This document shows, piece by piece, positions 1-8,023 of a stretch of DNA of 21,748 nt. The notes beneath the pieces are model-generated. The model was not told where the DNA came from, made no database searches, and worked only from the letters and a program-made list of their open reading frames with translations. The stretch covers positions 1-21,748 of the forward strand of contig JBDTVS010000092.1 of the NCBI GenBank assembly GCA_040007095.1. Direction: 5' to 3'. Within the stretch, counting starts at the first letter, position 1, and the number at the start of each line of letters is the position of its first letter. A program made the position numbers and the translations under genes. This DNA comes from JBDTVS01 sp040007095 (GTDB lineage Bacteria; Acidobacteriota; Vicinamibacteria; Vicinamibacterales; CAVVIG01).

Positions 1-2159
1 AGGACATCTACGAGCTGACCTACATCCGCAAGGACGGCAGCCGCTTCCCGGCGGTCGTGTCGGTCACCGCACTGCGCGACGCGCACGACGTCATCATCGG
101 TTATCTCCTCATCGGCACCGACAACACCGCGCGCCAGCAGCTGGAAGAGGAGCGGCGGAAGCTCGACCAGCGGCTCCGCGACCAGCACTTCTACACGCGC
201 TCGCTGATCGAATCCAACATCGACGCCCTGATCACCTGCGATCCGCGCGGCATCATGACCGACGTCAACAAGCAGATGGAGGCGCTGACCGGATGCACCC
301 GCGACGAGCTGATCGGTGCGCCGTTCAAGAGCTACTTCACCGACCCGGCCCTGGCCGAGGCGGGCATCAAGCGCGTCCTGACCAACGGCAAAGTAGTCAA
401 CTACGAGCTTGTCGCACGCGCGCGCGACGGCGCGCAGACGGTCGTGTCCTACAACGCGACCACCTTCTACGACCGTGAGCGGCGGCTTCAAGGCGTGTTC
501 GCCGCCGCGCACGACATGACCGAGCTGAAACGCTACGAGCGGACCCTGCAGCAGAGGAACGGCGAGCTCGAGGATGCCAGCCGGATGAAATCCGAGTTCC
601 TCGCCAACATGTCCCACGAGCTGCGGACGCCCCTGAATGCCATCATCGGGTTCTCCGAGGTGCTGCGCGACGGCATGATCGGTGAGCTGAGCGATCAACA
701 GCGCGGGTTCATCAGCGACATCTTCAGCAGCGGGACGCATCTGCTTTCCCTGATCAACGACATCCTCGATTTGTCGAAAGTGGAGGCGGGCAAGATGCAG
801 CTCGAGCTCGAGCCGGTGCATCTGACGTCGTTGTTGGCCAATAGCCTGTCGATCATCAAAGACAAGGCGGCGGCACGACATATCCATGTCGCACTGGATA
901 CCGCCGAGGCGTCAGGATCGATGCTCGCAGACCCACGGAAGATCAAGCAGATCGTCTACAACCTACTGTCGAATGCGGTGAAATTCAGCGACGACGGCGG
1001 CCAAGTCACCATGGGCGCCGGGCGCGTCGCGAGAGCGGACGTGGGCCGGCCGACCGGCCTCACGCCGTCCCGCAGCTTCCCACTGGCCGAAAGCGACGTC
1101 ACGGACTTTCTGAAAATCACTGTCACCGACCATGGCATCGGCATCGCGCCGGAGGGGCTGGAGCGGTTGTTCACGCCGTTTTGCCAGATCGACAGCGGCT
1201 TGTCGCGAAAATTCGAGGGCACCGGGCTCGGTCTGGCGATGGTCAAGCTCCTCGCCGAACTGCACGGCGGAACCGTGGCGGTCCAGAGCACCGTCGGACA
1301 CGGCTCGTGCTTCACGGTCTGGCTCCCGCATCGGGCGTCGGACGAAGAGGCGCTCGTCTCGTTCAGGGCCACCGCCCTTCCTTGTTTCGGTGCGACGCCG
1401 GGAATGCACGTGGCGCTGGTCGTGGACGACGACTTCAAGGCCGCCGATCTGATCCGTCTCCAACTGGAGCCGGAGGGATTCACGGTGCTGCACGCCGCTT
1501 CTGCCGAAGCCGCGCTGGCGCTCGCGGTGCAACAGCCACTGGCGCTCATCACGCTGGACATCTCGCTGCCGCACATGGACGGCTGGGAGTTTCTCGGCCG
1601 GCTCAAGCAGATGCCGGAGCTTTCGAACGTCCCAGTCGTCATGCTCTCGATTGTGGCAGATCAGAACCGAGGGTTCGCCCTGGGCGCCGCGGCCGTTCTG
1701 CAAAAGCCGATTTCCCGGCGGGAGCTGCGCGACGCCCTGATCGAACTGGGCCTGTTCCCCTCTGCGTCTGGCAATCCGCTCAAGATCCTGGTGGTGGATG
1801 ACGATCCCAAGGCCATCGATTTGGTCGAGGTCCTTTTTCAGGACCTGGCCGGCGGCGTGTTGCGTGCGAGCGGCGGCCGCGAGGCCATCGACACGGCACG
1901 CCGGGAACTGCCGGACCTGATCGTGCTCGACCTGATGATGCCCGAGGTCAACGGCTTCGACGTGGTCAGAGCCCTCAACGAAGATCCGGGCACCGCTCGC
2001 ATTCCAATTTTGGTGGTCACCGCCAAGCAAATCAGCACCACTGATCGCGCCTTGTTGAACGGCCACGTGACCGCGATCCTTGAAAAAGAGGATTTCGACG
2101 GGGCGCGCTTCACGACCGAAGTTCGTCGAGCCATGGCGGGTCGGCCCCGGGTCGTCTGA
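1..2159 (+). CDS. Hybrid sensor histidine kinase, PAS-PAS-HisKA-HATPase-REC-REC (5' partial)
   Basis: The reading frame is open from base 3, and its first codons (DIYELTYIRKDGSRFP) are the end of a PAS domain, so the gene starts before the window. After a short coiled coil comes a second PAS domain (about 190-530). The HisKA dimerisation helix carries the phospho-accepting His of MSHELRTPLN at 615-617. The HATPase domain shows an N box (NLLSNAVKFS), a G1 box (DHGIGI) and a G2 box (GTGLGLAMV). Two receiver domains follow, with phospho-Asp at 1557-1559 (TLDISLPHMDG) and 1929-1931 (VLDLMMPEVNG). The first receiver keeps the usual Lys-Pro (QKP); the second has Lys-Glu there. No membrane segment is visible in this part. 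As a family it should autophosphorylate on His and pass phosphate to its own or separate receivers. The next gene begins one base after the stop, which indicates an operon. The signal sensed is unknown. Confidence 0.93.
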   Translation, partial: DIYELTYIRKDGSRFPAVVSVTALRDAHDVIIGYLLIGTDNTARQQLEEERRKLDQRLRDQHFYTRSLIESNIDALITCDPRGIMTDVNKQMEALTGCTRDELIGAPFKSYFTDPALAEAGIKRVLTNGKVVNYELVARARDGAQTVVSYNATTFYDRERRLQGVFAAAHDMTELKRYERTLQQRNGELEDASRMKSEFLANMSHELRTPLNAIIGFSEVLRDGMIGELSDQQRGFISDIFSSGTHLLSLINDILDLSKVEAGKMQLELEPVHLTSLLANSLSIIKDKAAARHIHVALDTAEASGSMLADPRKIKQIVYNLLSNAVKFSDDGGQVTMGAGRVARADVGRPTGLTPSRSFPLAESDVTDFLKITVTDHGIGIAPEGLERLFTPFCQIDSGLSRKFEGTGLGLAMVKLLAELHGGTVAVQSTVGHGSCFTVWLPHRASDEEALVSFRATALPCFGATPGMHVALVVDDDFKAADLIRLQLEPEGFTVLHAASAEAALALAVQQPLALITLDISLPHMDGWEFLGRLKQMPELSNVPVVMLSIVADQNRGFALGAAAVLQKPISRRELRDALIELGLFPSASGNPLKILVVDDDPKAIDLVEVLFQDLAGGVLRASGGREAIDTARRELPDLIVLDLMMPEVNGFDVVRALNEDPGTARIPILVVTAKQISTTDRALLNGHVTAILEKEDFDGARFTTEVRRAMAGRPRVV

Positions 2160-2160
2160 T

Positions 2161-2523
2161 ATGGCCACGGTCTTGGTCGTCGAAGACAACCCGACGAATA
2201 TGACGTTGGCGGTCTTCCTTTTACAGACGTCGGGCCACACCGTGCTCAGCGCCGCAGATGCGGAGGCCGGACTGGCCCTGGCCCGCGAGCACCAACCCCA
2301 TCTGATTCTCTTGGACATACACCTGCCCGGCATGGATGGCCTCGAAGCTGTCGCGCTGCTGAAACGGGATCAGGCGACGCGAGCGATTCCGGTGATTGCC
2401 CTCACCGCACTGGCAATGAACGGCGACGAGGCGCGCATCCGCGCGGCCGGCTGTGACGGCTACATCGCGAAGCCGATGCGCTATCAAGATTTTCTGGCAA
2501 CCATCGCGAGCCACCTCACCTAG
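2161..2523 (+). CDS. Single-domain response regulator (CheY/DivK-like)
   Basis: A 120-residue stand-alone receiver. It has an acidic pocket at VVEDN (residues 6-10), phospho-Asp52 in LLDIHLPGMDG, Thr82 in ALTALAM and Lys104 in IAKPM, so all switch residues are present and phosphorylation is expected. No output domain follows, so it probably acts as a phosphate shuttle or by protein contact, as DivK and Spo0F do. The start at 2161 is chosen because translation from this ATG begins exactly at beta-strand 1 (MATVLVVEDN); the frame is open further upstream but would overlap the preceding kinase. It lies between two hybrid kinases with gaps of 1 and 2 bases, so the three are almost certainly cotranscribed and translationally coupled. 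The sequence resembles DivK but does not prove orthology. Confidence 0.93.
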   Translation: MATVLVVEDNPTNMTLAVFLLQTSGHTVLSAADAEAGLALAREHQPHLILLDIHLPGMDGLEAVALLKRDQATRAIPVIALTALAMNGDEARIRAAGCDGYIAKPMRYQDFLATIASHLT

Positions 2524-2525
2524 AC

Positions 2526-4547
2526 ATGAATCCGATCTTGAACGGCCTGAATCGTCCGGCGCGAATTCTGATTGTCGATGATGAGCGGCGCAACCGGCAG
2601 TTGCTGGAAGTCATGCTCGCGGCGGAAGAATTCGAGCTCCTGACGGCCGGCAGCGGTCAAGAGGCGCTGGCCATCGTCGCGGAGCGATCGCCAGACCTGA
2701 TCCTGCTCGACATCATGATGCCTGGCATGGACGGGTACCAGGTAGCTCGCCGCGTCAGAGCCGACGCCGCCACCAAGAACATTCCGATCATCATGATCAC
2801 CGCGCTCGACGATCGCCAGGCGCGAATGCTCGGTCTGAATGCCGGAGCCGAAGAGTTCCTCACCAAGCCGGTGGATCGGGCCGAGCTCTGCGTGCGCGTG
2901 CGAAACCTGCTGCGCCTCAAGGCGTACGGCGACTATTACGGCGACTACAGCGCGAAGCTCGAACGCGAGGTGCTGTCGCGCACCGCCGACCTGGTCGAGC
3001 GAACACGAACCCTCGAGGAACAGTCGGTCGCCCGGCGGCAGAGCGAGGAACGCACCAATTACGCCCTCGGCGGCGCCGGCATGGGCGTCTGGGAGCTTGA
3101 ACCGGAGTCGCAACGATTTACATGGTCGGAGACGATGCCCGCCGTGTTCGGCCTCACCTGGGACGAGGCGCCGACCAAGTATCAGGGCTTCCTGTCGCTG
3201 GTCCATCCCGACGATCGGAAAGGCTTCCAGGCTTCGGTGCTGCGGGCCGCATCGACAAAGACGGCGTTCAAGAGAGAGTTCCGCGTGGTTTGGCCCGATG
3301 GAAGCACACACTGGATCGCCGGACGTGCTCGCATGGTCGCTGCCGCCGACGGCCGGCCGATGCATTTCCTTGGCGTCGGGACGGACATCACCGATCGGAA
3401 GTCTCTCGAGCTCCAGTTCCGGCAGTCGCAGAAGATGGAGGCCATCGGTCAACTCGCCGGCGGGGTGGCACACGATTTCAACAATCTGCTGACCGCGATC
3501 CTCGGCTATGCGGGCTTTGTGATTGAAACCCTTGGTCCTCGGGACCCGCGCCGTAACGACATGGAAGAAGTGGTCAAAGCCGGACAGCGGGCGGCGCTGC
3601 TCACCAAACAGCTGCTCGCATTCAGCCGAAAGCAGGTGCTGCAGCCGGTCGTTGTCGATCTGAACGCCCTGGTCATCAACATGCACCAGATGCTCAGCCG
3701 ACTGATCGGCGAGCACGTGCAACTGGTGCCTATTCTGGCTCCCGGGTTGGGCGTCATCTTCGCGGATCCGGGACAGCTCGAACAGGTGCTCATGAACCTG
3801 GTGCTGAATGCCAGGGACGCGACGCCGGGGGGAGGCCGGTTGACGGTGGAGACCGCCAACGTCGATCTCGACGGATCCCACACGACGGAGATCGAGGTTC
3901 AGCCAGGACGCTACGTGATGATGGCGGTCAGCGATAGCGGGACCGGCATGGACGCCGAAACGAAGCGGCGGCTGTTCGAGCCGTTTTTCACGACCAAGGA
4001 GCAGGGTCAGGGTACGGGACTCGGGCTCGCGACCGTCTACGGCATCGTGATTCAAAGCGGCGGCTATATCTGGGTGTACAGCGAGCCCGGTCGCGGCGCG
4101 ACTTTCAAAGTGTACTTGCCGCGGATCGAGGTTCACGACGTCGAGGGGCCGATCGCGCGGGTCGCCGCGTTGCCGGGAGGAACAGAAACCGTACTCCTCG
4201 TCGAAGACGAGGAGGCCGTCCGGCTGTTGACGCGAACGATCCTCGAGCGCGCTGGCTATCGTGTCTTTGATGCGCCGAACCCACAGCGGGCGGTCGAGCT
4301 CTGGGAACAGCAGCCGGATGTTTTCGACCTGCTCGTCACCGATGTGATCATGCCCGGTTCAAGTGGCCCGCAGCTGTTTGAACGGCTGGTGCGGGAGCGT
4401 CCCGATCTCAGAGTGCTGTACGTGTCCGGGTACACCGACGACACGATCGTGCACCAGGGACAACTGTCGCCCGGTGTGGAATTCCTCCAGAAGCCGTTTA
4501 CGGCCGATGCGCTGCAACTGCGGGTCAGAGCGGTGATCGAACGGTGA
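2526..4547 (+). CDS. Hybrid sensor histidine kinase, REC-PAS-HisKA-HATPase-REC
   Basis: A 673-residue soluble hybrid kinase. The N-terminal receiver (about 12-130) has Asp62 in LLDIMMPGMDG and Lys114 in LTKP. A coiled-coil linker (about 140-175) leads to a PAS domain (about 177-292) ending in the typical GVGTDITDRK. The HisKA motif is GQLAGGVAHDFNNLL with phospho-accepting His316. The HATPase domain shows an N box (NLVLNARDA), G1 (DSGTGMD), an F box (FEPFFTTK) and G2 (GTGLGLATV). A second receiver (about 555-672) has Asp606 in VTDVIMPG and Lys657 in LQKPF. The AHDFNN version of the H box is common in soluble PAS hybrid kinases. No membrane segments are seen. The N-terminal receiver suggests that it takes input from another kinase, perhaps through the receiver encoded just upstream. 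It starts 2 bases after that gene's stop. Confidence 0.93.
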   Translation: MNPILNGLNRPARILIVDDERRNRQLLEVMLAAEEFELLTAGSGQEALAIVAERSPDLILLDIMMPGMDGYQVARRVRADAATKNIPIIMITALDDRQARMLGLNAGAEEFLTKPVDRAELCVRVRNLLRLKAYGDYYGDYSAKLEREVLSRTADLVERTRTLEEQSVARRQSEERTNYALGGAGMGVWELEPESQRFTWSETMPAVFGLTWDEAPTKYQGFLSLVHPDDRKGFQASVLRAASTKTAFKREFRVVWPDGSTHWIAGRARMVAAADGRPMHFLGVGTDITDRKSLELQFRQSQKMEAIGQLAGGVAHDFNNLLTAILGYAGFVIETLGPRDPRRNDMEEVVKAGQRAALLTKQLLAFSRKQVLQPVVVDLNALVINMHQMLSRLIGEHVQLVPILAPGLGVIFADPGQLEQVLMNLVLNARDATPGGGRLTVETANVDLDGSHTTEIEVQPGRYVMMAVSDSGTGMDAETKRRLFEPFFTTKEQGQGTGLGLATVYGIVIQSGGYIWVYSEPGRGATFKVYLPRIEVHDVEGPIARVAALPGGTETVLLVEDEEAVRLLTRTILERAGYRVFDAPNPQRAVELWEQQPDVFDLLVTDVIMPGSSGPQLFERLVRERPDLRVLYVSGYTDDTIVHQGQLSPGVEFLQKPFTADALQLRVRAVIER

Positions 4548-4683
4548 TACATCGGTGCTCGCACTCCGCCCTCGCTCGGCAGGTTCTTCCGCGTCCGCGC
4601 GGTGGGAACGGCGGGGCGGCGCGGGATGACGCCGGGGACCGTCGAGCAGCCGGCACAGGCCAGGGATTGAGCCGGGGACGGTG

Positions 4684-5859
4684 ATGGAGGAACAAGCCAA
4701 TCCGACGGTTCTCTGTGTGGACGACGACCCGATGACGCTGAAGTGGATGTCGTTGCTTCTGCGCCGCCGCTACCAGGTTCTCTCGGCGACCGGGGGTGAC
4801 GCGGCGCTGGAATTGCTGCGCCAGAAAAACAATATCTGCGTCATCATTTCCGATTTGCGAATGCCGCGGATGAACGGCGCGGTGTTTCTCAACTTCGCTC
4901 GTCACCTCGCACCCGACGCGGTTCGGATGATGCTCACGGGACACGCGGACCTGGAGGCTGCTGTCGCGGCCATCAACGAGGGACAGATTTTCCGTTTTCT
5001 GACCAAGCCCTGTCCTCCGAATGTCCTGCTCAGCGCCACTGAAGCCGCCGCGGATCAGCATCGGCTGGTCACTGCCGAGCACATCCTGCTCGAACAGACG
5101 CTCCATGGATGCATCAAGGCGTTGACCGACGTCCTGGCGCTCACGAGCCCAGTCTCCTTCGGGCGCGCGATTCGCCTCAAGCAGTGCGTGTCCGAGCTCG
5201 CCGAGAAGCTCGAGATGCCGGAGCGATGGCAGGTGGAGATCGCGGCCATGCTGTCGCAGCTTGGCTGCATCATCCTGCCGGCCGACACGGTGGAGAGGCT
5301 GTACCACGGACAGCCTCTCTCCGACGACGAGCAGATGATGGTCGATCGGATGCCGGTGGTCACCAATGAGCTGCTCAGCAACATTCCACGTATCGAGGTC
5401 GTGCGCGGGATCCTGGCGGCGTACCCCAAGTCGTACGCCAAGGCCGTCGCCAACCAACCGCCTCCCGGTCGAGCCGAGGCGCTGATCAGCCGCGGTGCGC
5501 ATCTGCTCAGGATCGCCATCGACTACGACATCCTCGAAGCGCGAGGCGACTCGCCCGCCTTCGCACTGGCGATCATGCGCTCTCGCGCCGAGCAATACGA
5601 CGCCGGCGTCCTCCAGGCGTTCGGGGCGATTAGAGGAGGTGACAGTCGGCCGGTAGACGCCCGCGAAGTGTCGTTCTCGGATTTGAGAGTGGGAATGGTC
5701 CTGGCCGAGGATGTGAGGATGGCCGACGACACGGTGCTGCTCGCCGCGCGCGGCTACGTCGTGACAGCCGGATTCGTTGAACGTGTGTGCAACTTCCGGC
5801 GCGGCGCCACGAAGGGATCGCTCCGCGTCATCGTGCCTCAGGTCGAGAACGTCCAGTGA
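4684..5859 (+). CDS. Response regulator with degenerate HD-GYP-like output domain
   Basis: A 391-residue protein (ATG 4684; an in-frame GTG at 4681 is an alternative). The receiver (about 8-125) has Asp57 in ISDLRMPRMNG, Thr85 in MLTGH and Lys108 in LTKP, as in RpfG-type regulators. The next region (about 140-315) follows the HD-GYP fold in outline: a helix like ALAEELG (SELAEKLEM), then AAMLSQLGCIILP where active enzymes have LLHDIGKI.IP, then PLSDDEQMMVDRMP, and a final segment like ADVFDAL (IAIDYDILEA). The HD pair, later histidines and the GYP motif are all absent, so c-di-GMP hydrolysis is unlikely. A C-terminal domain (about 330-385, with DLRVGMVLAEDV) is common in HD-GYP/HDOD regulators. 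It follows the kinase operon after 136 bases, so it may share the operon or have its own promoter. It is probably a binding or scaffold output. Confidence 0.85.
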   Translation: MEEQANPTVLCVDDDPMTLKWMSLLLRRRYQVLSATGGDAALELLRQKNNICVIISDLRMPRMNGAVFLNFARHLAPDAVRMMLTGHADLEAAVAAINEGQIFRFLTKPCPPNVLLSATEAAADQHRLVTAEHILLEQTLHGCIKALTDVLALTSPVSFGRAIRLKQCVSELAEKLEMPERWQVEIAAMLSQLGCIILPADTVERLYHGQPLSDDEQMMVDRMPVVTNELLSNIPRIEVVRGILAAYPKSYAKAVANQPPPGRAEALISRGAHLLRIAIDYDILEARGDSPAFALAIMRSRAEQYDAGVLQAFGAIRGGDSRPVDAREVSFSDLRVGMVLAEDVRMADDTVLLAARGYVVTAGFVERVCNFRRGATKGSLRVIVPQVENVQ

Positions 5860-6055
5860 TGCCGTCGCCATCGACTCCTCAGCAGGAAACGACCTCAGGC
5901 TCGGGTCGGCTGAGTGACGAGCTCACACGGTGCCTCTTTGGGCCGGTGCTCCCAGCCCCATCACGCACAGAGAGCACTGCTGCGTCGCGCCCGCCCCGGT
6001 GGGCGTACTATGCTCGAACACGGGGGTAGGACAGGCGGCGCGCACAGGCTCGAGG

Positions 6056-6811
6056 TCAGCGCGCGCCCGGCTTGCCAGCCACCTGTACTTTGTTGTCGAA
6101 CGCGAGCACGCCAAATACCGATCGCGCCGCACTCTCCGCCTTGATGAACTCGATCTGGGAGCGCACCGCGCCGACCAGCGTCACGTGCCCGTTGTTCACG
6201 ATCACCCGTATCGGCGGATCCACACGGGAGTAGTTTTCAAAGGCGGCGTCGCTGTAGATGGCATTGGCAATCGCCACGCGGAGACGATCGTCCGGCTGCG
6301 ACGCGGGCAGGACTTCGATCTTGTTGTCGATTCCCTGGACACCCTTGACCTTGGCGACCCGCTCGAGAATATCCTCGGCTTTCATCGGCTCGGTCACGGC
6401 GCCGCTCAGCGTGACGACGCCGTTCCTGATCAGGCCGTCGATGGAATCGTAGACCGTGTAACGGTCGTAGCCGCGGACGCGCTCGCCCACCAGGCGCGCC
6501 AACGTGGCATCGTTCTCCGCTCTCGAAATGGTCAGGTCGGACACGAGCGACTGCACGTGATCCGCGCTCCTCGCCCGGCGGATCGACTCGTCCTTGGCCC
6601 ACAAGCTCGGGACCATGCCGGACAGCGTCACGACGCCGTCCGTCACCTCCACCGTGACTTTCCCTTCCAGTCCCTTGAGCTTGCGTTGCACCTCGGCCCG
6701 GATCTGCCGGTCGGACGACGAGATGCCGTTCTGGAGACTCGAAGACGGTGGAACGGCAAGAAGTGCCACGACGGCGACCCACGCGAACGCACCGGTCATC
6801 TCGAGGAACAC
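6056..6811 (-). CDS. Exported triple-BON-domain protein (OsmY-like)
   Basis: A 251-residue protein read from GTG 6811; ATG 6799 (MTGAFAWVAV) is an equally plausible start. The N-terminus is a hydrophobic signal-type segment (about 5-22). Three BON domains follow, at about 34-98, 102-168 and 173-244. Each has the typical pattern of an I/V-rich strand, a GxVTLxGxV hairpin and a later VxxV/I-N/D strand: DGVVTLSGMV, NGVVTLSGAV, NGHVTLVGAV. BON domains bind phospholipid or help maintain the envelope, as in OsmY and DolP, so a periplasmic or membrane-associated stress role is inferred. It is convergent with the phosphorelay genes and divergent from the secreted-protein operon. There is no clear Shine-Dalgarno for either start. 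OsmY itself has two BON domains, so this is not a simple orthologue. Confidence 0.85.
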   Translation of the reverse strand: MFLEMTGAFAWVAVVALLAVPPSSSLQNGISSSDRQIRAEVQRKLKGLEGKVTVEVTDGVVTLSGMVPSLWAKDESIRRARSADHVQSLVSDLTISRAENDATLARLVGERVRGYDRYTVYDSIDGLIRNGVVTLSGAVTEPMKAEDILERVAKVKGVQGIDNKIEVLPASQPDDRLRVAIANAIYSDAAFENYSRVDPPIRVIVNNGHVTLVGAVRSQIEFIKAESAARSVFGVLAFDNKVQVAGKPGAR

Positions 6812-7107
6812 CGACCGCTTCGACGCAGCCCTGAAATGTGCATGATGTTTTCCCGTCTTGGCCCGATCCCGACGTTGACTCTCAATGCCTGCTCAGAGTC
6901 TACGCCGATCGAGGGCTCCGGACACGAAAAGTCGCATTCGGGATCCGACTGACCAGGGCGGCGCGATGACCTCAGAACCGCCACTCCGTAACTCACAGCT
7001 GGCGTCTCCCCGCCCGGCCCTGGGGCGACCTTCGAACGGAACGACGAAGCACCCTCGCGTCCGTGACGTCGCTTCAAGAGACTCGGCTCATCGGCGTCGC
7101 TTCCCGA

Positions 7108-7136
7108 TTGACATCAGCGCCGGTTGGCGACACTAT
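7108..7136 (+). promoter_or_regulatory. Candidate sigma70 promoter for the 7198-9540 operon
   Basis: A perfect TTGACA (7108-7113) lies 17 bases before CACTAT (7131-7136), which matches TATAAT at 3 of 6 positions. A transcript would start near 7143 and carry a leader of about 55 bases containing the hairpin at 7163-7178. The -35 is strong and the -10 weak. This is predicted only from consensus, in a phylum whose promoters are poorly studied. Confidence 0.4.
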
Positions 7137-7162
7137 TTGCGCAACCGAGGCAGGCATTCCTC

Positions 7163-7178
7163 CCCAAGGGACCTTGGG
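7163..7178 (+). promoter_or_regulatory. Small hairpin in the 5' leader
   Basis: CCCAAG (7163-7168), loop GGAC, CTTGGG (7173-7178): a perfect 6-bp stem, ending 5 bases before the GGGAG ribosome-binding site of the gene at 7198. It could affect translation initiation or RNA stability. A stem this short also occurs by chance in GC-rich DNA. Confidence 0.3.
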
Positions 7179-7197
7179 TTGACGGGAGACCCATCCG

Positions 7198-8013
7198 ATG
7201 CGAAACCGGTCCGTGGCTGTAACGAAGGGAATGGCCATCGTAGCGGCGTGTGTGTGGCTCGGTGCGACAACGATCGCTGGTCAAGCGCCCGGCTATCGGG
7301 CGCCTCGCGGCAAGGACGGCCACCCCAATCTCAACGGTATCTGGCAGGCCGTCAACGAGGCCAACTGGGACCTCGAGGGTCACGGCGCAGCCCCGGGCCC
7401 GTTCTGGCAGCTTGGCGCTGAATTCTCCATCCCCCCCGGATTGGGAGTCGTCGAAGGTGGTCCCATCCCCTACAAACCAGAAGCGCTCCAGAAAAAGAAG
7501 GCGAACTTTGCCAATCGGATGAACCTGGATCCCGAGATCAAGTGCTATCTGCCGGGCGTGCCTCGCGCGATGTACATGCCCTACCCGTTTCAGATCGTCG
7601 CGAGCACTGAATACATCATGATGGCCTTCGAGTACGCGGGGACCGTACGCACGGTCTACATGAAGAAGCAACAGGCGCCGGCCGACAGTTGGATGGGATG
7701 GTCCAACGGGCGTTGGGAAGGAGAGACACTGGTCATCGATACCACTGACTTCAACGACCTCAGCTGGCTCGACCGAGCTGGTAACTACCACAGCGAGGCA
7801 TTGCACGTCGTCGAACGAATTACCGCGACGGGGCCGGACCATTTGAATTACGAAGCCACCATCGAAGACCCGAATGTGTTCACGCGGCCGTGGAAAATCA
7901 GCATGCCGCTGTATCGCCGGATGGAAAAGAATGCGCAAGTGTTGGAGTATAAGTGCGTGGAATTCGCCGAAGACGTGCTCTATGGAGCTCTCCGGAAAGT
8001 ACCGCTCAAATAG
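7198..8013 (+). CDS. Secreted two-Cys family protein (function unknown), paralogue 1
   Basis: A 271-residue protein starting at ATG 7198, with GGGAG 9 bases upstream. A signal peptide covers about residues 1-29 (hydrophobic GMAIVAACVWLGATTIAG), so it is exported. The mature part opens with the family motif GKDGHPNLNGIWQA. A conserved cysteine, Cys116 (PEIKCYLPG), is followed by a beta-rich core with the hallmark GRWEGETLVIDTTDFND (171-187), then ERITATGPDHLNYEATIEDP, and a second conserved cysteine, Cys253 (YKCVEF). The same plan occurs in four other genes of this window. I do not recognise an enzymatic motif; such proteins are usually left as hypothetical in Acidobacteriota genomes. It is the first gene of an operon with the next paralogue (10 bases downstream) and a DUF6152 gene. 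A disulfide between the two cysteines is an inference. Confidence 0.85.
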   Translation: MRNRSVAVTKGMAIVAACVWLGATTIAGQAPGYRAPRGKDGHPNLNGIWQAVNEANWDLEGHGAAPGPFWQLGAEFSIPPGLGVVEGGPIPYKPEALQKKKANFANRMNLDPEIKCYLPGVPRAMYMPYPFQIVASTEYIMMAFEYAGTVRTVYMKKQQAPADSWMGWSNGRWEGETLVIDTTDFNDLSWLDRAGNYHSEALHVVERITATGPDHLNYEATIEDPNVFTRPWKISMPLYRRMEKNAQVLEYKCVEFAEDVLYGALRKVPLK

Positions 8014-8023
8014 GAGATCTCAG

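Larger units (their letters stand above)
6812..7197. other. Divergent intergenic region between BON gene and secreted-protein operon
   Basis: 386 bases with no convincing gene. The rightward half holds a candidate sigma70 promoter, a leader hairpin and a GGGAG Shine-Dalgarno at 7184-7188 for the plus-strand operon. The leftward half must hold the BON gene promoter, but I see no good -35/-10 pair. A 15-codon minus-strand ORF starting at 6843 ends in an ATGA overlap with the BON ATG at 6799; this could be chance. Confidence 0.5.

Noticed and set aside
963..2333. Long open frame (456 codons) on the minus strand
   Set aside because: Antisense to the hybrid kinase, with no family resemblance; it is a by-product of GC-rich codon use.
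2520..4136. Long open frame (538 codons) on the minus strand
   Set aside because: Antisense to the second hybrid kinase; His/Arg-rich text without domains.
4629..4682. Short direct repeat GCCGGGGAC before the response-regulator gene
   Set aside because: Only about 9 bases, two copies; too short to support an operator.
4525..5871. Long open frame (448 codons) on the minus strand
   Set aside because: Antisense to the response-regulator gene, which has clear receiver motifs.
5988..6005. Possible hairpin CGCCC/GGGCG between convergent genes
   Set aside because: Only a 5-bp stem and no T-tract, so not called as a terminator.
5859..6029. Small ORF of 56 codons with a TGATG overlap with the upstream gene
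   Set aside because: Pro/Ser/Arg-rich text with no homology signal; the overlap alone is not enough to call a gene.
6796..6843. 15-codon minus-strand leader ORF ending in an ATGA overlap with the BON ATG at 6799
   Set aside because: No Shine-Dalgarno beyond GGGAAA, and no conservation evidence; could be chance.
5930..6952. Long open frame (340 codons) on the plus strand
   Set aside because: Antisense to the triple-BON gene, which has three recognisable domains and a signal segment.
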